Below, in pieces: positions 43,657-53,400 of a stretch of 64,000 nucleotides of DNA (its first letter is position 1; the number at the start of each line of letters is the position of its first letter). The position numbers and the translations under genes were made by a program. The DNA lies in contig CAZBRD010000007.1 in assembly GCA_964494205.1 (NCBI GenBank), positions 124,001 to 188,000 on the forward strand, read 5' to 3'. The notes below the pieces were generated by a model. The model saw only the letters and a list, made by a program, of their open reading frames with translations, searched no databases and was not told where the DNA came from. This stretch comes from JBBTCX01 sp964494205 (GTDB lineage Bacteria; Planctomycetota; Phycisphaerae; UBA1845).

Positions 43657-45084
43657 TCAGCTCCCGCACCCGTAATGAACAAATGATGCGCCTGCTTGAT
43701 TCAGATCTTCTGCGTCTAGCGCAGTTGAAGGCATAATGAATACCTTTGACGCCGGTTCTCCTTCTGCATCGCGCGGCGGCCTTAACCCGGCAGCCTCCAG
43801 CCACCGATACGCCCGTCGAATCTGATCACGATGCGACGTCTCCAGCGAATCCACTCCCGTTGCATTTTTCACCGGCGAGAATTCTTCGCTTCGATCGACC
43901 TCTAGGACAAGTGGATTATTCGCGAGCGGCAGTGCATCGAAAACGAACGTCTCCAATTTCACTGCATTCGGCGCTGCTGGCTTCGTCGTTGAACCACTTT
44001 CGTCTACAAATGGCACAGCCTTATCCGCCCGGCGATACGGCAACTGGAACGAATGACCAACAATTCGATCAATGAAGGATGTGCTGAGCAGGTGGATCGC
44101 CAGATTGCCCGCGTTGAACTTTCGCGATCCGTCTGCGTTCCGCGAACGTGCAAGTGATTCTGGCAGGTCAGAGTATTCAATGACGGTCAGTTTCCCATCG
44201 CAAAGGCACAAGTTGCCCACGCGCTCAAGGTCATCCGCCTTCGGGCAGACCTTCGTCGACATCTCCGAACCGGTCAGCGAATGCAACCCGATGAACAGCG
44301 GATCGAACGGTTTCACCAGCGGATTGTCGACCTGGAAATAGGAAACAATCTCAATGCCGCGCTTCTGCATGTCCGTCAGCGCACCGCTCTTCACTAGCGC
44401 CTTGAGCGACCCACCGTGTCCATCCGGGGCCATCGCCAGTCGATGTTTCTGCTCTAACAGCAATCTTCCCTGCAAATCAAACGCGGGCATCATCCCCTGC
44501 GGAAACATCGTGACATCAGACGTCGGCAGCCCGAAGTAATCATGCCGTTGAAAGAACTCAACCGTCTGTGCGTGATTGGCCGGACTGGTCATGATGAACC
44601 ACGGAATGGCCGCCCCATATTTCTTGCGCGCGGCCTTCACCATGTCCGCGAAGAGCTCGAACAACGTCACGTTTCCAACCGGCGTAACCGGCAGCGCGCC
44701 TTTCGGGCCGTCAAAACCGAGTCGAGTCCCCTGCCCCCCCGCCACCGTAAACGCCGCCACCTTGCCCGCGCGAAGTAGACTAACACCGCGCTCCCGCGCC
44801 TCGACATAAAGCTTCGTTTGCTCACCCTTGGGATGTAGTGGAAACACGTCAGCGGGCTTCAAATCGCCGTGGAGTGCCAACTGCGGGCGCTGCAATACGT
44901 GTGATCGAATCAGCGAATCAACCGCGACCCAGTCAATGCTTTCGATGTCGCCTATCAGTTCGGCCTGCTGGTCTGGATTCAGACTGCCCCACCACCGCAA
45001 TGCACGCTGCTGGCCGCGCGACTCCAAGGCATCGAGACATCGCCGGTAAGCGTTTTCAAGGTCCGTTTGTCTGTTCTCATTCAT
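43657..45084 (-). CDS. UDP-sugar pyrophosphorylase, UDPGP family (UAP-like)
   Basis: A 475-residue nucleotidyltransferase that joins UTP and a sugar 1-phosphate, most likely GlcNAc-1-phosphate. The start is ATG 45084; a longer frame to TTG 45120 is less likely. The nucleotide motif is VAGGQGTRLGFDGPKGALPV, followed by PWFIMTSPANHAQTVEFF. VIEYSDLPESLA and KFNAGNLAIHLLS are typical of the eukaryote-type UDP-GlcNAc pyrophosphorylase branch, which also occurs in some bacteria. UDP-glucose or UDP-galactose pyrophosphorylase is possible. Confidence 0.82.
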   Translation of the reverse strand: MNENRQTDLENAYRRCLDALESRGQQRALRWWGSLNPDQQAELIGDIESIDWVAVDSLIRSHVLQRPQLALHGDLKPADVFPLHPKGEQTKLYVEARERGVSLLRAGKVAAFTVAGGQGTRLGFDGPKGALPVTPVGNVTLFELFADMVKAARKKYGAAIPWFIMTSPANHAQTVEFFQRHDYFGLPTSDVTMFPQGMMPAFDLQGRLLLEQKHRLAMAPDGHGGSLKALVKSGALTDMQKRGIEIVSYFQVDNPLVKPFDPLFIGLHSLTGSEMSTKVCPKADDLERVGNLCLCDGKLTVIEYSDLPESLARSRNADGSRKFNAGNLAIHLLSTSFIDRIVGHSFQLPYRRADKAVPFVDESGSTTKPAAPNAVKLETFVFDALPLANNPLVLEVDRSEEFSPVKNATGVDSLETSHRDQIRRAYRWLEAAGLRPPRDAEGEPASKVFIMPSTALDAEDLNQAGASFVHYGCGS

Positions 45085-45191
45085 CGCAGCCGATGCTACT
45101 TGGAAGCCGGATTTCGTCAAAACGACCCGCTTTCGACCCCGCCAATTCGTCTTGACGTAACTTGCTTCAATCGTAACCTCATATTGGTCAT

Positions 45192-45212
45192 CGGGTTACA
45201 AAATGTAACCCG
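45192..45212. promoter_or_regulatory. Inverted repeat in the divergent promoter region
   Basis: CGGGTTAC-AAAAT-GTAACCCG is a perfect 8-bp inverted repeat between the pyrophosphorylase and the PilB-like gene. GTAAC-like half sites recur nearby (45157, 45172, 45294). It is a plausible regulator site. A possible -10, TATAAG, lies at about 45241. Confidence 0.4.
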
Positions 45213-45345
45213 CAGGCGAATCCTAACCTTCCGCTCAGCGTATAAGTAGATGGCGAGGATTGTGCGCATCGCGCGCGTTCCTCGTGGTTTTGTTACCTGT
45301 AATCAGCGTGGTGATCGGACTCCGGTCGCCCGATATTTGTAATAC

Positions 45346-47043
45346 ATGAGCACCACCGTGAGCCTAGGCGAAACACTAGTCCAACGTCAGAAGATCAACA
45401 CGACTCAGCTCGATCAGGCGAAGACAGCCTGCAAACCGGCGGAGCGGATCGAGCAATGCCTCGCGCGCCTCGGCTTTATTACCGAGCGAGACTACCTCGA
45501 GATTTACGGCGAGCAGCTGTCGATCCCAGTGGTCGATCTCTCGGAAATCGAAATCGACCCAAACCTGCTCAAGCAAGCGCCGTCGAAGGTTGTTCACCGC
45601 GATCGCGTCATCCCCATCGATCGACACAACGGCACCATCCGCGTCGCGACCAACAACCCCTTCAACCTCTACGCGTTCGACGAACTGCGCATGATGATGG
45701 GGGCGAAGATCGAGACCGTGCTGGCCACGGGCGAGGAAATCTCGCGCGTCATCAAGCAGCACTTCGGCGTCGGCGGCCAGACCGTCGAGGCGATGATCGA
45801 CGGCAGTTCACAGGTCGAAGTTATCAGCGAATTCGATCCCGACAACGCCGATCTGATCGAACAGGCACAGGAAGCAACCGTCGTCAAGCTGGTGAACGAA
45901 ATCCTTCTGGAAGCGATTCGCGATCGCGCGAGCGACGTGCACATTGAGCCGTACGAAGATGACCTGAAAATTCGCTATCGAATTGACGGTGTGCTGCACA
46001 CCACGCACGTGCCGCCAGAAATTCGCCGTTTCCACGCAGCCATCGTGAGCCGCATCAAGATTCTTTCGAACCTCAACATCGCCGAAAAGCGACTGCCGCA
46101 GGACGGCGGTTTCAAGATCAAAGCGCAGAACCGCGACATCGATCTTCGTGTCAGCATCATCCCCACGGCCTTCGGCGGTGCGGTGGTCATGCGTATTCTC
46201 GACAAGCAATCAGTGCTCTTGTCGCTCGACCAGCTTGGCTTGATGGATGAAGCGCTGGCGGGCGTGCAACACCTGATCTCGCAGCCGTATGGCATTATTC
46301 TCGTAACCGGCCCGACCGGATCGGGTAAAACCACGACGCTGTATGGTGCGCTCAACAGCATCCGCAGCGACGAAATTAAGATTCTCACCGTCGAAGACCC
46401 GATCGAGTATTACCTCGACGGAATTCAGCAGGTGCAGATCAAGCCGCAGATCGGTCTGACGTTTTCATCGGGCTTGCGCTCGTTCCTGCGACATGACCCG
46501 GACGTGATTCTGGTCGGCGAAATTCGCGATCTTGATACAGCCGAAGTCGCGATCAACGCATCTCTCACCGGTCACCTTGTGTTCAGCACGCTGCACACCA
46601 ACGACGCCGTGACTGCGACGACGCGACTCCTCGACATGGGCGTCGAGCCGTTCCTTGTCTCCAGCTCAATCAGCGGCGTGCTTGCCCAACGCCTGATTCG
46701 ACGCATTTGCAAATCATGCAAGGAAACATACGCTCCTGAACCACACGAAGTGCCCCACGACCTTGGCCTGCAACCCGGCGAAAAGCTCTATCGCGGAACC
46801 GGCTGTCGCGAGTGCCGTCACACGGGTTATCGCGGCCGAATGGGTATCTACGAACTGCTCATGATCACCGATGAGCTTCGCGACATGATCGTGAATCGGA
46901 AATCAGCCGGCGACATGCAAAAAGTAGCCCGTTCACACGGGCTTAAGCTGATGCGCGACGATGGCTGGACCAAGGTACGCAAAGGCATAACGACAGTCGA
47001 AGAAGTTCTCCGCGTGACGAAGCTCGCTGCGAAGTCGCAGTAG
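45346..47043 (+). CDS. Type II secretion / type IV pilus assembly ATPase (GspE/PilB)
   Basis: A 565-residue hexameric ATPase that drives pilus or pseudopilus assembly. The N-terminal MshEN-like domain (residues 1-150) has GETLVQRQKINTTQLDQA. The catalytic domain shows Walker A GPTGSGKTTTLYGALNSI (about 322-339), the Asp box TVEDPIEYYLDGIQQVQ, Walker B VILVGEIRD and the His box LVFSTLHTND. A zinc site, CKSCK and CRECRHTGYRGRMGIYELL, is near the C-terminus. PilB versus GspE cannot be settled without neighbours, and no other pilus gene is in the window. Confidence 0.92.
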   Translation: MSTTVSLGETLVQRQKINTTQLDQAKTACKPAERIEQCLARLGFITERDYLEIYGEQLSIPVVDLSEIEIDPNLLKQAPSKVVHRDRVIPIDRHNGTIRVATNNPFNLYAFDELRMMMGAKIETVLATGEEISRVIKQHFGVGGQTVEAMIDGSSQVEVISEFDPDNADLIEQAQEATVVKLVNEILLEAIRDRASDVHIEPYEDDLKIRYRIDGVLHTTHVPPEIRRFHAAIVSRIKILSNLNIAEKRLPQDGGFKIKAQNRDIDLRVSIIPTAFGGAVVMRILDKQSVLLSLDQLGLMDEALAGVQHLISQPYGIILVTGPTGSGKTTTLYGALNSIRSDEIKILTVEDPIEYYLDGIQQVQIKPQIGLTFSSGLRSFLRHDPDVILVGEIRDLDTAEVAINASLTGHLVFSTLHTNDAVTATTRLLDMGVEPFLVSSSISGVLAQRLIRRICKSCKETYAPEPHEVPHDLGLQPGEKLYRGTGCRECRHTGYRGRMGIYELLMITDELRDMIVNRKSAGDMQKVARSHGLKLMRDDGWTKVRKGITTVEEVLRVTKLAAKSQ

Positions 47044-47145
47044 CATTGTCCTATCGCGCCAAGGGCATGTCACTTGCTGTTCAAAAGCATTTCAGCCCTT
47101 CGTCTTACTCACTCCCCATACAAGTGATAGACGAGCCTACATGAT

Positions 47146-47943
47146 TTACGATGTCGTACCTGTCGTGGGTGTCGGTTTGCGATGATACCGATTGACACTG
47201 AAGAGACTCGCAAGGTCTTGCATGAAGCTCGGATTCATTCCGGCTGCAATACTGAATAGTGAGGCTGTCGCTGCAAACTTGCCATAAAAATCTGGCGTCG
47301 TATTGATCCAGTTGTCCACGCCGTCAATCAGTATCATTCCCGATGTCAGCAAGAGAAACACGCATAAGCCGGGCACCGCACCGACCCCACGAGTCTGCTC
47401 GGTGTCGTCGGCTGGCTTACCGTTTGCTGCCGGCTTGTCGATGGCATCATTCTCAGCGATAGACGTCAAGTTGTTACCATCATCAACCGCGACCTTCTCA
47501 GTCGTCGTTGCAGCGGCGTCCTTGTCTGCCTGACCATTCTTATCGCTGGCAGGCGCTTGCCGGCGCGCCAGGCGCACACCGACCGAGCCAATAGTCGATG
47601 ACACCATGCACATGAGTACGACATTTGTCGGCGTATAGCAGAGCAGAGCGATGAGCAACGCCGCGACCGACCGCGAAAACGTCAGCTTAAAGTCTTCGGT
47701 GATTTGAAGCGAAGTCGCGTGATTTGACGTTGGCGATCCAGCTGGAGGATCTTCAGCAAGACGAGGCCCGTGGCCGTTTTGCATTGGATCCCACTTACCG
47801 GCATACGCCCGGAGGTAATCGCGATACGGTTGACTTGGAATCGTAAGGCCTGTCGCGAATAGACCGCTCCAGGCCAATACCGCGAAACCAAGCCAGAACT
47901 TTGTTGGTCGATATCGCCCCGTTAGAACTTTTCTTCGCGCCAT
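47146..47943 (-). CDS. Membrane protein of unknown function
   Basis: A 265-residue protein with about four membrane segments: WLGFAVLAWSGLFATGLTI, SVAALLIALLCYTPTNVVLM, VPGLCVFLLLTSGMILIDGV and KFAATASLFSIAAGMN. A polar, Asp/Lys-rich linker (about residues 130-185) separates the two pairs. AGGAG lies 9 nt before ATG 47943. It has its own promoter in an AT-rich stretch. I recognise no family. Confidence 0.7.
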   Translation of the reverse strand: MARRKVLTGRYRPTKFWLGFAVLAWSGLFATGLTIPSQPYRDYLRAYAGKWDPMQNGHGPRLAEDPPAGSPTSNHATSLQITEDFKLTFSRSVAALLIALLCYTPTNVVLMCMVSSTIGSVGVRLARRQAPASDKNGQADKDAAATTTEKVAVDDGNNLTSIAENDAIDKPAANGKPADDTEQTRGVGAVPGLCVFLLLTSGMILIDGVDNWINTTPDFYGKFAATASLFSIAAGMNPSFMQDLASLFSVNRYHRKPTPTTGTTS

Positions 47944-48004
47944 GGGATATCTCCTGGAATGAATGAACGAACCCTGCTGTCAAAAATATGTGTTAACATA
48001 AGTG

Positions 48005-48032
48005 ATTATACTCAATGAATCGCCAATTGTAA
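48005..48032 (-). promoter_or_regulatory. Promoter of the 47146-47943 membrane protein gene
   Basis: On the minus strand TTACAA (48032-48027) and TATAAT (48010-48005) are separated by 16 nt. The predicted start gives a leader of about 55 nt. The surrounding 47990-48070 is notably AT-rich compared with the rest of the window. Confidence 0.5.
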
Positions 48033-48200
48033 ATTTTTAATTCCAAATATACATAATAACTGTCAAGCAGTAGTTGAAGCGCATCGCCGATGAGAATTTT
48101 GCTTGGACAGTGAGCGCTATGTAGGCAGAGTCAGATCGCGGGCGCGCAAGTGCGCCATCCCGAAATGATGGGCTCGAACTTTACTGATCAGAAAAATGAA

Positions 48201-50198
48201 CTAAGCAGTCGCTGCCACTTGCTGCGCAACGATCGGCGGTAAATAACTCTCACCGGCTGTGCTGCGCTCTTCGCCGAAGCGGACCAATCGCGCGCTGTTG
48301 AAGATCACAACGGCTGTAGCGATCGTGTGAGCAACTGCGGCCATGATCGCAGTCAGCGGGCCCCAGATGGCCAGCGTCATTGTGATCACGATGAAGGCCA
48401 CGCCGAAAAGAATATTCTGCCAGACGACACGCGTAGTCTGGCGTGAAAGCTTGATGAGGAATGGCAGACGCGTGAGGTCGTTGTTCATGAGCGCGATCGA
48501 GGCGGAGTTGATGGCCACGTCGCTACCGGCTGCGCCCATAGCAATTCCAAGATCGCTGGCTGCCAACATCGGCGCATCATTTACGCCGTCGCCGATGACC
48601 GCCACCTTGTGGCCGCGTCGCTTGAGCTCGTCGACGAGATTGAGCTTCTCTTCAGGAAGAACTTCAGCCACGACTTCCGTGCAGCCCATCTCAGCCGCAA
48701 CGCGTCGCGCGACGGACCACTTGTCGCCGGTGACCACGCTGAGATGACCAATCTTGAGCGCCCGGAGCTCGTCGATAGCTGTGCGTGCTTCAGGACGCGT
48801 ACGATCTTCCAAGCCGAACCAACCGATACAGCGGTTATTTCGCGCGACATACAACATGCTCACGCCATCGGGCTCGGCAAAATCAGCACCGCTGACCGGC
48901 GTCATATCGACGCCCTTTTCCGTCAGCCAGTTCTTACGACCTACCAGCACAGCATCGCCACTGACTTGCGCCGTTACACCGCGCCCAGAAACCTCCGCGA
49001 AATTCGTGAGTTCGGCGAGGTTCACTTTCGCTCGTTTAGCCACGGCGACCATCGCGAGCGCAGCAGGGTGCTTGCTACCCTGCTCGGCCGATGCAGCCAC
49101 ACGAAGAAGCTCAGCGCCCTCAACATCGGGCGCGGGTTTCATCTGCGTGACCGACAACTCGCCGGTTGTGAGCGTGCCCGTCTTATCGAAAATGACCGCA
49201 GTCAGCGACCGCGCAAACTCCAGTTGCACCACGTTCTTGATAAGAATGCCGAGCCGCGCGGCGCAGCTGAGTGCTGCCACCATCGCCGTCGGCGTAGCGA
49301 GCACCAATGCGCACGGGCACGCGATGATGAGCATGGTGATGGCTTTGTGAATGCCTTCCGTCTTATCTGCAGAGAAGAACCACACAATGGCAGCCAACAT
49401 GCAGACCGTCGGCGTATACCAGCCTGCATAGCGATCGATAAGTCGCATGAGCGGAATACGCGTACGCTCCGCATCGAGAATGAGCTGCTGAACGCGACCG
49501 AGCGTGGTATCTGCACCGGCCTTGGTCACCCGGATTTCCAAAAGACCAGTCAGGTTGCTGGTGCCGCTGTAGACTTCGTCGCCCGAGGCCTTATCGACCG
49601 GGAGTGACTCACCGGTGATGCTCGATTGATTGACGGTGGACTCGCCGGACAGCACGCGACCGTCCGCCGGAATATTATCACCTGGGCGAACGCGGATCGT
49701 CTCACCCGGATGAAGCTCGCGGGCGTCGACGGTTTCTTCGCCGCCAGTCGGCAGGACGCGATAGGCCTTGTCTGGTGTCAGGTGGAGAAGCGATTCAATC
49801 GACGCTCGTGCACCGAGGGCGGTCCGTGTTTCGATCAGGTTCGAAAGGATCATGAAGAAAGCGATGATTCCCGCCTCCTGATACTCGCCAAGGGCAATCG
49901 CTGCAAAAACGGCGAGGGCGACCAGCTCCTCCATGTGGGCGTGGCCGTGCATAAGTTCCTTCACGGCGTGCCACACTAACGGCGCGCCGAGCAGCACCGC
50001 GCCGACAAACGCGATCACCTGCGAATACGGCGAATCACCATGGCCGGATACTTCGGACTGAAAAAGGAGGCGGGCGATGGGCGGAAAATCGACAATGAAC
50101 GAGCTGACAACCAGCATACCGCCCATCAGGGTGCCGATGAGCAAACCGCTCGCCTTGGATGTTTCCGCCTGTATTTCCTTCAGGTGTGCGTGGGCCAT
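48201..50198 (-). CDS. Heavy-metal P1B-type ATPase
   Basis: A 665-residue metal exporter. The start is ATG 50198 (MAHAHLKEIQAET); a longer frame begins at 50267. There is no N-terminal HMA metal domain, only a short His-bearing start. Seen are TGES in the actuator (195-198), CPCALVLATPTAM in membrane helix 6 (Cys 294, 296), phosphorylation site FDKTGTLTTGEL (Asp 338) and GDGVNDAPML. A second His patch, ELMHGHAHMEE, lies in the cytoplasmic loop near residue 85. The last helices (WQNILFGVAF.., AHTIATAVVIFNSARL) fit neither CopA nor ZntA cleanly, so the metal is uncertain. It stands as a single gene. Confidence 0.88.
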   Translation of the reverse strand: MAHAHLKEIQAETSKASGLLIGTLMGGMLVVSSFIVDFPPIARLLFQSEVSGHGDSPYSQVIAFVGAVLLGAPLVWHAVKELMHGHAHMEELVALAVFAAIALGEYQEAGIIAFFMILSNLIETRTALGARASIESLLHLTPDKAYRVLPTGGEETVDARELHPGETIRVRPGDNIPADGRVLSGESTVNQSSITGESLPVDKASGDEVYSGTSNLTGLLEIRVTKAGADTTLGRVQQLILDAERTRIPLMRLIDRYAGWYTPTVCMLAAIVWFFSADKTEGIHKAITMLIIACPCALVLATPTAMVAALSCAARLGILIKNVVQLEFARSLTAVIFDKTGTLTTGELSVTQMKPAPDVEGAELLRVAASAEQGSKHPAALAMVAVAKRAKVNLAELTNFAEVSGRGVTAQVSGDAVLVGRKNWLTEKGVDMTPVSGADFAEPDGVSMLYVARNNRCIGWFGLEDRTRPEARTAIDELRALKIGHLSVVTGDKWSVARRVAAEMGCTEVVAEVLPEEKLNLVDELKRRGHKVAVIGDGVNDAPMLAASDLGIAMGAAGSDVAINSASIALMNNDLTRLPFLIKLSRQTTRVVWQNILFGVAFIVITMTLAIWGPLTAIMAAVAHTIATAVVIFNSARLVRFGEERSTAGESYLPPIVAQQVAATA

Positions 50199-50387
50199 AA
50201 GCCGTCTGGTCCTTTTGGGTGATGAAAAAACGCCGCCGACTCTCGAGGCAACGGCTGGAAAAACCAACTTGATTAAGGGTTGGCTGGTTCCAAGTCAACG
50301 CGCGGAACCGGCGCGTTAAGTCGTTGATACTACGAATGTCACCGTTGGGAAGTTCGTGGATTCGATGCCAGTTTCGCCGTATCCATG

Positions 50388-50427
50388 AAAAAGACCCCCG
50401 AAAACCCGTGTAGGGCTCCCGGGGGCC
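50388..50427 (-). terminator. Rho-independent terminator of the FG-GAP gene
   Basis: On the minus strand CCCCCG..CGGGGG forms the stem with an inner CCC/GGG stem, followed by TCTTTTT. It lies 28 nt after the stop of the FG-GAP lipoprotein gene. Confidence 0.7.
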
Positions 50428-50454
50428 TTGAAAAGTCATACCAGATGGTCTCGC

Positions 50455-53400
50455 CTACGGCGTTCCGCGGTTGGTACCGAAGTTGTTACCGTAGATGATG
50501 TAAGCATTTCCGGCGTTTGAACGGCGGCCAACACCCGCATCAGATTCAGGTGCGTCCGGCCCCTGCGGGAAGCTCAGGTCGATGAAGTCGGCATCGGGAA
50601 GCCCGATCGATATATCGCCGAACCCATCCCGGTTGATGTCTCCAATGAACGCCACAGAGGTCATAGCAGCCTCGTTCGGTGCACCCTTCACATACGGCGA
50701 CATGAAGACGATGCCCGGCAGGTCGGCTGAACCGACTTGCGAGAGGTCCCACGTTGTGTTGTAAAGGTGTGTTCCGCCGAAAACCAGGTAGACAACACCA
50801 AGTCGCTCGCGGGCGGCCGCATCGATTCGCGTCTCACCCGGCACGGCGATGAGGATGTCGCCGAATCCGTCTTCGTTGAAGTCGCCAGCGGAAGATACGT
50901 CGAATCCCGCACGGTAATTCGGGCCGCTGCCGTAGAAGATGGTGCCCGGTAGGTCGGTGGTCGCGATCTGGTTGATCGAACGATCGCCGTCAGTGAACAC
51001 GCCGCCGAAAATCACGCCGACGAATCCATTATCGACAATGTTGGCACAGCAGTTGCCCGCTTGCAAACCGTAGCTGCATGACGATTCCGGATCGCATTCT
51101 TCGGACAAACAGCAGAATACACAACGATCCTCGGCATCGACGTCGCCGTCGTTGTCATAGTCAAACGCCTTGCATGGCGCATCGCTGAACAATTGCTCGT
51201 TGGGCGAAATCTCTTCGAACTGATTCTGGCAACTGTTGAATCGGGACACCGTCAGGTCAGCAGAACTGATCGAGCCGTTGCCATCATAGTCACGAGCACA
51301 GGTTGTACGGTTGATGTTCCCGAAATCCGTACGCGGAGAGCCGATGAACACGTCATCGATTCGATCGCCGTTCACGTCCAGACCCGTCGCCTGACGCCAC
51401 CCAATCTGATCCCCGACCTTGGCTCCGCTAATGCGAAGCATCGGCGAACGAAGCAACGGATCGTCGGCGTTACCGAGGTCGTAGTCACCCAGAACCGTCC
51501 GGCCATAAAGAATGTAAGCAGCGCCGGAGTCGATCAGCGAACCGCTGCGATCGTTCAGGTACGCCCCGCACAGCAGGTCGGGCACACCGTCAAGATTGAA
51601 GTCGCCGGCTGATTGACCATTGCCAAGCATGTCAGTCTCGTCTTCGGCAAACACCTCAAAGGTGTCGATGGGGAAAAGCATATGTCGTGGCCACAGTGGG
51701 TTGGTGCACGAACCAAACGGACCGACTCGGTGCTGATCCAACATCGGAATCGTCGCCGTCGAGCTCTCGCTGTCACCCTTCTCCCGCCACTCCAGTGCGT
51801 TGTAATTGCCACCCGGAATGACCGTAATGCTTCCGAAGAACAATGTTGAAGCGTAGTGCGTGCTTTGAAGACCGTTGGCTTCGAGCAGTTCGGTTCGATA
51901 CAGCTCGTTGCGTGGTGCCGAAATAACGATCTCATCGATGTTGTCGTTATTCAGGTCGCCGATGGAGGCAACAAACTGACCAAACAAATCGGCCCGCGGC
52001 CCCTGGCGCAGAACACGGCCATCGATGTAATCGTAGCCGCCCGACGTGAATCGCGCGCCGGCAATCCTGCCTGCTGTTTGGTCGTCAAAGCCGGCCGGTT
52101 CAGCGTTCTCGTTGTCGGCACGGGCCAACACGTCGCCGCCCGTCTCATTGATGCCTTCGCCGTCAAAGACGCGGCCCGCACGTTGACCCACCATTTCCAG
52201 GGAAATGGAAGTGTTGTCCAGCCGGTTGACATCAATAATGCCCGCATTGTCACGGTTGGTGCTGTTTATGACGGTCGCCATGCCACCGGAGAAGTAATAG
52301 ATGTCGTTTGACCCACCATCCTCCTCGGTCGTGATATTGTTCACCAAGTTGTCTGGGTAGCAGTTGAGTGCTCCACCCACGTTGGCGCGCGTGTAGTTGA
52401 TGCGAAGGGTCGGGCGATCGAAGGAAAACTCACTGGAGCGTACGGCCGTATCGCCCAGATTGTCTTCATCGACTGCTGGCACGATGATGAAGCGAAGCTC
52501 GTCGTCAAATTCCGTGAGGTCGCGATCGAGCAACTGGCGAACGAGGAGCGTCACGTCGATCGTAACGATCGTCGCTTCCTCACCTGAAACCATGTCGATG
52601 CCCATGCCGCCTTCGACAACGTAATCGACGTTTGGCTGCGGCTCGCCACCGTTTTCGGCATAGGACGCGTAGGTTGTCAATTCCGTGAAATCAGTAAGAC
52701 TCTGGTGGATATCTGCATCGACGCCTGTTCGGAAAACGCGGAGTTCCAATGCGGCCTCAATCCCATCGGTGTCGATGTTCTGCGCTTCATCGGGAATCTC
52801 CGAAAGGAGATCCTTGAACTTGATTAGCGTCCATTCACGCTGACCCGCGCCCTCATTGCGCCACTTCAGTTCCTGTTCGGAACCGAATGACGTATTCGGG
52901 AACTGGCTGCTGACGAACGTATCGTCGATGCCGTTGTATGTGGGGTTGGTTGTTTCCGGATTGTCGTTACCCACCTGAACCGTAATGCTTCCTTGCTGCA
53001 CAACGATTTCAATTTCGACGGTGTTCTCATCGACATCGATGTCGCTGTCACTCGGGTCGTAGTCCATCGTTTCAACGGCACCGTAAACCAGCGGCATTCC
53101 AAAGAGCAATTCCGGTCGCCCATCGCCGGTCAAGTCAGAGATCACGCTGGCGTCGGTGATGCCAAGGTTCTCATCCAGACCCGCCAAAGGCACACCGTCA
53201 GGCGACGAACGGACGGGCGCTCCTTCGAAGATGATGCCCGGAATCGTGCCGCTGACCGAGTTGGCGGCGATAGCCCCACCGAATCGAATACCGTTTTGGC
53301 CGTAGAACAAATAGGCCTCACCGACCGGGCCGGTGTTACGCGGGTTGCCATATCGCGCGATAAAAACGCAGTCAGCTACGCCATCCGCATCGAAATCGCG

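Noticed and set aside
48609..49607. Plus-strand frame of 332 codons
   Set aside because: Antisense to the P1B ATPase, with no motif of its own; long shadow frames are common at this base composition.
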